Part shown: in pieces, positions 55,301-64,000 of the stretch
Layout of the letters: the number at the start of each line of letters is the position of its first letter
Position numbering within the stretch: position 1 is the stretch's first letter
Assembly (NCBI GenBank): GCA_019096065.1
Contig: JAGUCH010000005.1
Location: forward strand, 6,696,001 to 6,760,000
Source: Paracyclopina nana
Taxonomy: Eukaryota > Arthropoda > Copepoda > Cyclopoida > Cyclopettidae
Reading direction: 5' to 3'
DNA: 64,000 nt
The notes under the pieces: generated by a model
The model's database searches: none
Seen by the model: the letters and a program-made list of their open reading frames with translations, nothing else
What the model was told of the DNA's origin: nothing
Position numbers and translations under genes: made by a program

Positions 55301-58136
55301 TAAGCAGTAGTGCGCAAAGAGAAAAAAGGCTTCAAGTTTCAATGTATTCAGGGCTTTTATGTCATAAAACATGACTATTCGAAGAAAGTAGCCTTCAAAG
55401 TCTACATTGAGTGCTAACAAGTGCAATAAAAAAGTTTCTCACAAGTTGAAAACTTTTTTGAATAATGCGCAGAGGCTCAAAAAGAGTTTCGTTTTTTATC
55501 CTCTTTCTCCAGAGCAGTTAGCATGTAAAGCCATTTCATACAAGTGAAAACCTCCAAAGCTCTCATCAAATTGAAGAAATGGTATAATTCAGTGTTGAAT
55601 TTTATTGTGCGATTCCTGAAGCACTGGAAGCTACACGTCTATTATGTGCGTAAAAGTATCTCTTTATGTCATTTTTTACAAATACAATCACTTTGACAAG
55701 CAATTAATGATAAAAACCTCTTTTTCAGCAAAAATTGGCCTTTTCAGAGAAAATTGTCTTGTCTAGGAAAAATTGTCCTACTTTGTGAAAATTGTCCTTT
55801 TTTTGGCTAGTTTGTTCTCTGTTCACAAAAAATTCACAAAAAAAGTCCTTATTGCATAAAAATTGCAAGATTGAACAACATTTAAGAATACCATCTGGGC
55901 AAACTTGATGAAGCCTTGTAATTGCTACTTGATTCTCTCACCAAAGAGAGGCGAAAGCTTTCTAATACTATTTGTTCTGCCAAATCCTTTGAGAGAGAGA
56001 CCGAGTGAGGTAAACACAAAATGTCAGCTGTCACACAGTTCTGATGGAGAAGGCTCCGAATTGCAAAACCAATTTTACTATACATTATATTGCAGGATTT
56101 TTATCACGGAAGGCCTGAAGGAAAGCCAAGAAGTCACATGCAAGGCCCTTGGGACATGACAACTAGGCCCCCTTTTAAGAAGGTAAATTACATGGAAAAT
56201 CGATGTGGGAGACAAATTTGCTGCAGCACACAACCGTCCCCCTCTCATTATTCCCCACTTGGAATGATCCAAGCTGAGAAAGCTCATTTTCTATCGCACC
56301 AGGAACCAAGCAAGGCGATCAACAAACTTGGCTCCAAACAGATCATTCAAAGCTTTGTTCATAGCTTCCAAATGCTGGCTTGACTTTGCTTTGCCTTGCT
56401 CAGCTTTGCTTTGCTTTGCTTAGTTTTGCTTTGCTTTGCTTAGCCTAGCATGACTTAAATAGCTTAGCTTAATTTTGTATAGCAAAGCTTAGCATAAGTT
56501 AGATAGCTTAGCTTAATTTTGCATAGCAAAGCTTTGTATGGCAGAACTAAGCTTAGCATTGCTTAGCATTGCTTAGCATAGCTTAGCATGACTTCGATAG
56601 CTTTGCTTCTTAATTTTGCATAGCAGAACTAAGCTAAGCAAAGCATTGCTTAACTCAAACCTTGCTCACCTCTGCTCAAACCCAGAAAATAATGGGTATG
56701 AGATCGGCCTTTGTTAAGTAGTACTTACTTTCTGCGTTGCTCCACTGGCAATTTAATGTCATTTTGCATCCTGACGTTGATCATGTCGCCAGGTGTGCCT
56801 ACAAACCCGCCTGTTGCACCTGCCACACCTGCCATGGCCGCCCGCATTATAAACGATATTGGCTCCCCATTGGGGCTCACTTGGCGCTTAGAAACCTAGA
56901 AACAAATATTTTCAATTCTCATTTCTTTTGCTCGATCTTGAATTATTGCATATTTTTCAGATTTTTTTAAGTCAACCATGAAACAAATCTGCATAAAAGT
57001 GCAGGGCAATTTTTGAACAAAAAATGGCCATTTTGCAATTTTATTAGCCATTTTCCTAGTGCTAACTTACTAATAGAGTTGGCCGAGGGAAAGTTTATGA
57101 GCTGCATTCAAATCAATTGCAGCCACCATCAAACTTTTTGAAAGGCTGCCGAGCTTTCTTGATCTATACATAAATTAGTTTAGCTTTCAAGGTTGAAATC
57201 TTCATCAATCCAAGATTTCACATCCCTTGATCCCGACAGACTTAATTTCAGCAAGATGAATGACGACGACGCAATAAGTAACCCACATGCCAAATTAATA
57301 ATTCTTGCCAGGCTTCCTCGAATTCTTCAACATAGCAGCAACTTATACTATCTACATAAACAAATATGTTTGACTTCAAAGCAGAAGATGCGACAATCTG
57401 CTATCACAGAATGTGATAATTTATGACCAGATGTGACAATTCATGGCAAGATGTGACAGTTTATGACAAGATGTGACACTATATGACTCAGGGTGACCAG
57501 AAAATTTCCAATAATGGCCACGCTAATTGCTGAAAAAGTCTCGAAATGGCCACAAATTGGTTTTTGTGAAGACTTTCAAATGTTTACTGATTAAAATTAT
57601 CAAATTTTAGGGCTATTTAATCGTAGTCACAAATAGCTTCTGCTTTTCGACTAGCAACATTGGGGTAATAAATAGCCACATCTGGTCACCCAACACAATG
57701 TGACACTTTGTGAGAGAATATGAAAATCAGTGTTCAAGCGTGACACTTTGTGACACTTTGTGACACTTTGTGACACTTTGTGACACGTTGTGACAATTTG
57801 TGACAATTTGTGACAAGAATGACACCAAGTATGACACCTTGTGGTAAGAAATGACAAAAAAACTTGTTGAATGTAACTTACATCGTATATGGCAAATCTT
57901 GTGGTGGAATACGTCAGCTGACGGAGGAGCGAAGCGGAGAGGCCGTTGTAGAGCGCGAGCGCTCCTTGCGAGCGCACAATGTTGACGGTTGACTTGAGCA
58001 GGCTCGTGTTCTCCTTACCGCCGGCGGTTTGCAGGTGAACCTTGAGCAAGTCTAACGGGTGAGTGCAGCAAGCGGCGCCAGCTGACGCCAAACCGCCAAA
58101 ATACCACCGACCTTGCTTGGCCTTTTCCGCTGACAT
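52378..58136 (-). CDS. SLC25A10: Mitochondrial dicarboxylate carrier, four exons, 285 aa
   Basis: Inner-membrane carrier exchanging malate or succinate for phosphate or sulfur anions. Exons 58136-57882, 56895-56729, 54869-54662 and 52605-52378 give 858 nt; phases 0, 2 and 0. The three carrier signatures are present: HPLDLLKVHLQ, TPGDMINVRMQ and QPLDVLKTRAM. The protein closely follows animal SLC25A10 (RWYFGGLAS.GAACCTHPLD, LYNGLSASL, GGFVGTP, ASSRAVLVTVGQL, HTILTFIFYEQLR), and its length fits the family (about 287). The ATG at 58136 lies after an intron-like acceptor (TTTCGCAG), so a 5' UTR intron or a trans-splice site is possible. It is convergent with KIF19: the two stops are about 220 bp apart. 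Confidence 0.95.
53385..54025. repeat. 19-bp minisatellite in SLC25A10 intron 3
   Basis: Units of CAAGTCCTTAGACTCGTTA with variants (CAAGTCCTTGGGCTCGTCA). A larger block with CAGTTCTTAGGCTCGCTAG repeats at about 53460 and 53700. Confidence 0.9.
56375..56660. repeat. Simple GCTTTGCTTAGC-type repeat in SLC25A10 intron 2
   Basis: Irregular copies of TTTGCTTTGCTTAGC and longer duplicated blocks containing TAGCTTAGCTTAATTTTG. Confidence 0.75.
57405..57845. repeat. Short tandem repeat in SLC25A10 intron 1
   Basis: Units of TGTGACACTT and TGTGACAATTTATGACAAGA form two blocks (57405-57485 and 57700-57845). The second is close to the exon 1 donor. Confidence 0.85.
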
Positions 58137-58263
58137 AATAACGATCCTTGCACGTGAGCCTGCGAAACAGCAATGCCTGGGATTACTCGAGCCAAGTATT
58201 CGCCCTGGCTTTCCTTGCACTTGACCTCAAATAATTTGAAACATCAAGTGAGGCGAAAATAGT

Positions 58264-58664
58264 GACATTAGGTGGATCCCACAACATTAGGCAGCTAAGC
58301 TTAAGCAAAGCAAGGTAACTTTAATTGCATATTTCTCAGCAACTTCTCATCTGATTCGAACCAAAATTGGTAGGATTCATCAGAGTTGCCTTATAATTGT
58401 TGCTGTCAAATTTAGTGCAAATCCGAGGCTGCTAAGTGGTACCCAATTTCCCTTTGCTTAACCCAGCTTTGCTTTGCTTAAAACCAATCTTTTGAATGTG
58501 ACCTCGGATTTGGACTGAATTAGGCATGAACAATTATAAGGCAACTCTGATGAATCCTACCAATTTTGGTTCGAATCAGTTGAGAGGTTGCTGAGAAATT
58601 CGCAATCAAAGTTACTTTGCCTTTGCTTAAGCTTAGCTGCCTAATGTTGTGGGATTCACCTCAT
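58264..58664. mobile_element. Hairpin element of about 400 bp (inverted-repeat MITE-like)
   Basis: Two arms of about 165 bp are inverted copies: CCCACAACATTAGGCAGCT at the left and AGCTGCCTAATGTTGTGGG at the right, and ACCAAAATTGGTAGGATTCA with TGAATCCTACCAATTTTGGT inside. Arms differ at scattered positions. No clear target duplication. It sits just upstream of SLC25A10. Confidence 0.75.
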
Positions 58665-59321
58665 GTAAGAAGAAATTGAAAAAATTCCATCGCCTGAACT
58701 CGTTTACAAAAACTGGTTTTCCTTTATTGCTTTGGGGATCTTTTGATCTTTGTTCAAAAATTTCATTTTAAAAGGTTAAACTATTATCATTTCAGTTACC
58801 TACCAAAGGTTGAACTTGTCTCAGCTATTTTTAAGTAGTGAAGGTCAAATTGATCAATTGCCTTATATTTGACTACATATCCTAAATTTTCCATTGGGAA
58901 ATGAACAATTTTCTGCCATGACAAGCTCAAAATTGGCAGTTGTTATTTCATCAAAGGTTATACAATTTTAACCTTGAAACGTACTTTTGAGTTACCTTGT
59001 TGCTTTATGTTATACCCTCGCAGAAAGTCCAAGCAAGATATGCGAATGTGTCTGCTGCGTTGTTGTTGTGCTCTTGTCAACACATGACAAGCGTCAGCTG
59101 ACTCTGAAAAAAAGCGCGCGAAAATTCAAAATGCTTACAACCTGCATCAACTTAAGACCGTCTTTTATTAGGCGCGAAAATTCAAATTTGCCATTAATAC
59201 GTACAAATATGGATGAAATGGGATATTTTTTCAAGGGTGTGATACATTTAATGATAATTTTTCCATACACAAAAATGCATCTTAAATTGATTTCCATTGG
59301 CAACATTTTTAAATATTGTTT
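58665..59321. other. Gene-free stretch right of the hairpin element
   Basis: AT-rich. The plus-strand frame near 58987 has no supporting motif or splice sites. Nothing else was seen. Confidence 0.35.
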
Positions 59322-59554
59322 TCATTGTTGGGCATGTGGAGCTTTTGACGAGTTTGTCGTTGTAGTTTTTTTGTTGGTGTCATCTTTTAAATTCGTCTCA
59401 GCATTGGTCAGCTGATTGTTGTCATTCGATGTGGATGAGTCAGCATTTTTGATAATTTTCACCCTGTCAAAGCCCACAATTGGATGGTCAAAAACTGAAG
59501 AAGACGGATTTGAGGGTAAATGGGCCACCAAACTTGCGTTAGTCTGGCGCTGAT
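59322..59554 (-). CDS. Putative 3'-terminal exon of unknown gene
   Basis: A frame enters after a strong acceptor (TTTGTTCTTTCAG|ATCAG) in phase 1 and reads 76 codons to TGA. The peptide is hydrophilic and low-complexity (DDTNKKTTTTNSSK, then APHAQQ at the end) with VFDHPIVGFDRVKI in the middle. No upstream exon with the needed phase was found before the membrane-protein gene. It may be an alternative last exon of that gene or a separate gene. Confidence 0.35.
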
Positions 59555-59612
59555 CTGAAAGAACAAACAAATAAAGGTAAGCAAGGTGAGTTGGATCAAT
59601 TAAAATACTTTT

Positions 59613-60806
59613 AAAAAATATTGTACATGCTAGCAAAATCTAGATTTAGTTAAGCAACTTGAGTAAGGTCAATTTCAGTAACCTTTTATTAGCCTTTTCT
59701 ACCTTTTTTTGAAGGCTCAAAAATAGATAACAAATATGAGAAAGGTTATATTGTATCACTTTTAAAGCAAGGAATTTTTCCATATCTCAATATGCTGTTA
59801 TGTCATTTTGAGCCTTCCCAGTTTTTATGGTATAGCCCAGAAATGCAGTTATACAATTTTGAAGGCCAAGAAGGCTTCACTCTCAGCCTTGAAAAGGATT
59901 TTCTCCCTGAAATTGCTGACTCATTTTTGTCTCTTTGTGAGTTGTGCCTCTTTTTTCCCACACAAAAAATTGCCAAGAAGAGCACAATTCGTTCTATCTG
60001 CTGCATCCATCACCTTCAAATTTTTTTCCAGTTGATCTTCAAACAGAAGAAGCATTAATCTGCAACAGCAGAAGCATTCCTATTTTGTCCTTTGTTGTGA
60101 GCCAATATTATGGCCTTGTTTTTTGTCCTTGTTGCCACTAAAAGTATTGACCTTACCAGGCACACTGGGTACTAATAACATTGAGCCTCAAAAAAGTGCA
60201 AAAGCTAATTAGCACAATTGTGCTTTTACTGCAAAAAGGGGAATAAAATTACTTTTTTAAAAAGTCCAATTCTTTCTGGGAAGTAAGTGCTTTTCATGCT
60301 GTCTGAAGTATCTAGCAAATTAATACAGCACAAAGTCACAAGATCTTTCTCTGTTGTTACAGCAAGAAGGAAATGAAAAAAAAGAGTAGAAAGAGTCTAC
60401 TGCTAAAAATGAACTGCGTAGAATCTTTGTTGACACAGCTGCGAAGTGTAAACAAGCACTTGTAGAGGCTTAATGAAAAGTGCTGTAAAATCCTGATTGC
60501 CATTAATAAAAAACACTACAAACATTCCAGTCGTTTCAACAATTTAGATGCTTGGTTTGTGCATGCGTTAAAACCAGTTAATCCATTAATCATTTCTGTT
60601 AGACAATTGTGTTTGCTTTATTGTAGAACAATTTCATGTGGCTCAGTGCCAAAACAGCATTATACTACAGCAGTTAAATAGTAGTCACATAGCCAAAACG
60701 ACTGCTGAAGTGAGTTTTGTGGTAGTTGTTGTTAAAGTGGTAGTAAAAGCGCGCGAAAATTCAAATCAGCATCAGCACCAAGTTGGGAGTCAAGTGGACA
60801 CAAATC
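59613..60806. other. Gene-free stretch
   Basis: AT-rich sequence, which would be the 3' flank of the membrane-protein gene. The frames near 59792-60141 and 60638 lack motifs. No repeat array or RNA gene was seen. Confidence 0.35.
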
Positions 60807-63176
60807 TCAATCTAAGGCAGTTCTGTAGCCTTTTGCCATATCAATTTCATTCTCATCAGGATCCTCCTCTTCTTCATTGGCTCCATAGGACTCCATGTTG
60901 ATTCTTGGTGCTTTGGTTGTGCTCACATCAACAACAGCTGATTTCAAGCTTTTTGTAAACAAAAGTGTCAGCTGCTGATCTGACCTGAAGCTGGTCTGGC
61001 TGTAGTTGGTGTTGACCATTTCATTCTCCCACTTCCTTGCCATGACCATCTCCTGGTATTGAGAACCAATGGAGAGCATGGTGCCCACCAAAGTCACACA
61101 CATGGTGAGCAAGGTGAGGCCCACACACAGAATGGTCCATTTGGTCTTCTTGGTGCTGGCTTTGGCATTGTGATTGGTCTTCTTGGTCAAGTCCAATTGG
61201 AGCCTGGGCCTGATCTGTGGCTCAATTTTGCCACTCTTGCCCTGGACATCCACTACTCCGCCCCCTGGAGGGTGGAGGGCCGGGCCTAGGTAGGTGGGGA
61301 TGTCCACTAGGGAACAAGAGGCCCCTCTCACCAGAGTGATGCCCTGGTGGGAGTAGGTGGAGGGAATGGCCATGGAATAGGCTGAAGCGTTTGAGTGTTG
61401 GCGTGGCAGCTGACGAATGGTCACGCCCCCTGACATGCCCATGAGGAAGTGTGCTGTGGGTGCGCTCTCTGTGGTTCTCTGCTTCCTCAGAAGTCTCTGG
61501 TGCTGAAGAAGGGTTCCATTGGGCGCCGAGCGTATTTCTGGGCCTTAATGTAAAAAAAATTGAAATTAGTTCAAAATTGTAACTACCTCATTTGTCAATG
61601 GCACAATCTCATTTGGAGCCAGAACATGGCCAGAGCACTCTGCTGCATAACCATGTATGTCCAGGTGACAAGTGAGATTGTTCTTTGAGCAAGTGTTACT
61701 ACCACAATATTGGATGAATCGAAATTTACCCAAAGAATTCATTGATATTCGATGATCAGACGCGGCTGAGGAATATTTTGCTCTCTGGCCATTGGCAATG
61801 CCTTGGGCTGCCATGGCAGCTGCAATGGCAGCCTTTGTGGCTGGGCTCTTTGGGTTGACCTCTTGATCATTGTTCCTTGAATTCCTGCTCACTGGCCTTA
61901 AAAGGAATGCATTGGAATTGGCAGACATGACCATAGGACTTGAAGTGGCCTTGGACTTGGCCAAGAGTGACACATCTTCTGGACAATTATTGTCTTGGCA
62001 ATTGTCAGTGGTCCATTGCCTTGAGGGCATTCTGCCATTCACATTGAACCTTTTGATCTCTGTTTCATCAAAGTACTCAGTGCAGGCCATTTGCCTCACC
62101 AGTTGTTGTCTCTTACCACTCGCCATGTTTGGCTCAGTAATTAATTGTTGTTGTTGGTCAAAACTGGAGCTGTTATCACACTGTGAGCACCGCCTTTTAC
62201 ACCGACAAGTTTGCTCAGCTGCTGCTGCTGCTACTGTTGGTGGATTAACCTGTCTTCTACGCTGTTGAGGGCTACAGCTGGAATTACATTTCCACTTTTT
62301 GCCTTCGCGAAACCCTTGCGAAGTTTGGTTAATCAGATTTATGACAGACTGAAAGTAGGAGAAATTGGGTTACGCACCATAGCTATCCAGCTACTTTCCA
62401 GCATCACCAAGGTTACATCATCTTACATTTATACCACCTGCATAGTTAAACACGTCTAATTAGGGTCATTAGAGGACTAATCACAAATGACACTTTGTCG
62501 CAAAGCATGAATGAGGGAATTTGATGTCCTCTTGGTAATCTCAAGGCATTGAAGACTGGCATTCTTTGACTCATTCCACAGTTACATTTGTTGAAAATGT
62601 ACCTTGATAAAAGCATGTTACGAATGAATTGCAAATTCTGTGGAGCATCCTATATCTAACATATTAATAGCAGTTTCAGTAGGTGTAGAAAAGTTGAGAC
62701 TAACCATGGCATGTGCAGACTCTTCCCATCAACTTTATTGAAACTTTTAAACCAGAGCTCTCTTCGACAAATGAAACTGTTTTGCATCTCACAAAATCCA
62801 GCCACTGGGTGACTTGGATTATCTAGCACGCCAAAAATTGGCCCCTTTCAGCCAATGCGACAAAGTGTCATTAGTGATTAAGCGTTAAACGACATATAAC
62901 CTTGACGATGTCATGGTATATCATACGTACTTTGTAGCTTTGAGCCAGAGGATCTAGTGGCTGTTGCCTAAGTTGTTGATGTTCCACTTGGTGGCTTTTC
63001 ACAGCAGTGATGACTGCAGACTTGTCCTCGTCATCGTCGAAGACATTGTCCTCAATGATGTCATCGATGAAGACTGCAGTGGAGTCGTCCTCAACAATGT
63101 CTGGCTTGAAGATGGAACTGGACACATCGGCTGTGGTAGAGCAATCCTCTGCTATGAATTGGGCCATTTTCACCAT
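60807..63176 (-). CDS. Single-pass membrane protein of unknown family, about 567 aa
   Basis: Exons 63176-62931, 62348-61587 and 61502-60807 (1704 nt, phase 0 throughout). The second exon continues upstream of its first ATG in frame to a good acceptor (CTACTTTCAG), so it is internal. The N-terminus is acidic (DIIEDNVFDDDEDK). Exon 2 has a cysteine-rich basic cluster (CRCKRRCSQC), glutamine and alanine runs (AAIAAAMAAQG), and a second cysteine cluster near its end (YCGSNTCSKNNLTC). One membrane helix lies at about 457-480 (WTILCVGLTLLTMCVTLVGT), preceded by lysines (TKKTNHNAKASTKKTK), suggesting a large cytoplasmic N-terminal part and a short outer tail ending in an acidic stretch. The third-exon acceptor was picked by phase; another AG upstream breaks the frame. 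I do not recognise the family. Confidence 0.6.
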
Positions 63177-64000
63177 TTATTGGGGAAATAACAGCAGGAC
63201 AAAGAGGGAAAAGGGGGGAAAATGGGACAGTGTGGAAAAGTACCATTGAGGGTATATGTTGGTGTACTGAAAATTGCCACACCTACGTTATTACAGTAGT
63301 ATTCTGTACATGGTGTAGCCATGCTTTGATGACAGTATATTTGAGCCGATCATATACCAGTATACCAACAGTTTGAATAGTATACCACCTGCCTACTCCA
63401 TCATTATGATTATATTAAGATGCAGTGATGGCAGATACCCAGCTTTCACCCTAATTACTTACTTCAACATCTGTCATGACCATAATGTTATCAAGATACC
63501 AAATTGGTATACATGGTATACTACCAAAGTTGGCAGCTATAACTTTTCTTACACATACAGATAAATGATGAGAGATGGCTAATTACATTAATGATGCTGA
63601 GCCGCTGGGCTTCTACAAAATGTAATCTTGCAGCTGCTGCAAGCAGAGTGCCAGTTTTATATACCATGTTATAAATGTATACCAGCTCTAGACATCAAAG
63701 GGATATAGAAGATGACGACAGCGGAGTACAGTGCAAAATATAGCAGGAAATTACACGCTCTAACTTTGCTTTTGTCTAAAGCTACATAGTATGCTACTAG
63801 AAAAGATGGAGTGTACCAATGGTGTATTATTGTACCAAGCTACGTTTGGTACATATATACCATACAGTTGCAATTTTTTCTCTCAATAAGTTGTATGATA
63901 TCACTTTGCACACTGGTATATGCAGCAACTATGAAATTGTAGTACTATTTCCATTTCTGATGATGGTATTTCTCCATAATGGCCGGAAATTGGTATATCA
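63177..64000. other. 5' flank of the membrane-protein gene; ATACC-rich sequence
   Basis: No exon was seen. The words GGTATA, TATACC and TATACCA recur in both orientations through 63250-63990 (for example 63355, 63385, 63510, 63660 and 63855), more often than expected, but without a fixed period. Confidence 0.4.

Noticed and set aside
59792..60141. Overlapping plus-strand ORFs
   Set aside because: No motif, no splice support, biased to Phe/Leu/Lys as expected of AT-rich non-coding DNA.

Overview
The window is nuclear DNA of an invertebrate animal, most likely an arthropod and perhaps a small-genome crustacean. The evidence is split genes with mostly canonical GT/AG introns, pickpocket-type DEG/ENaC channels, a trypsin, an NO synthase with a closely nested gene, a BEL/Pao retrotransposon and abundant intronic minisatellites. 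The species cannot be fixed from the sequence. All exon models were built by eye from reading frame, splice sites and phase, with no transcript support.

Layout. 1-6774 (minus strand): a nine-exon nitric oxide synthase that is iNOS-like in architecture, with a seven-helix membrane protein gene nested in its seventh intron and a sister copy just downstream that runs off the left edge. 7585-19876 (minus): a DEG/ENaC channel gene split inside one exon by a 9.0-kb foldback transposon (9414-18416) with an 8-bp target duplication. 20188-20907 (minus): a lone gag-like ORF. 21621-22595 (minus): a four-exon trypsin. 23028-26147 (minus): an uninterrupted sister of the DEG/ENaC gene with one odd splice donor. 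26148-28910: mostly gene-free, with one exon-like piece.

28911-52154 (plus): the kinesin-8 gene KIF19 in 15 exons. Its seventh intron holds a complete BEL/Pao LTR retrotransposon (35256-45663) with identical 217-bp LTRs and a TATAG target duplication; other introns hold a tRNA-His gene and arrays of 17-19 bp repeats. 52378-58136 (minus): the mitochondrial dicarboxylate carrier SLC25A10 in four exons, convergent with KIF19. 59322-63176 (minus): an unrecognised single-pass membrane protein gene and a stray 3' exon.

The most unusual object is the second ORF of the BEL/Pao element. It follows gag-pol in the same frame, separated by one TAA and a run of A's, and encodes a 1031-aa protein with what looks like a complete DEDDy 3'-5' exonuclease signature followed by cysteine/histidine knuckles. 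The second is the foldback element, whose long inverted arms are built from a 9-bp satellite and a 160-bp repeat around a 169-bp satellite core. The host genes are independent: NO signalling, ion channels, digestion, ciliary/microtubule motor and mitochondrial transport.
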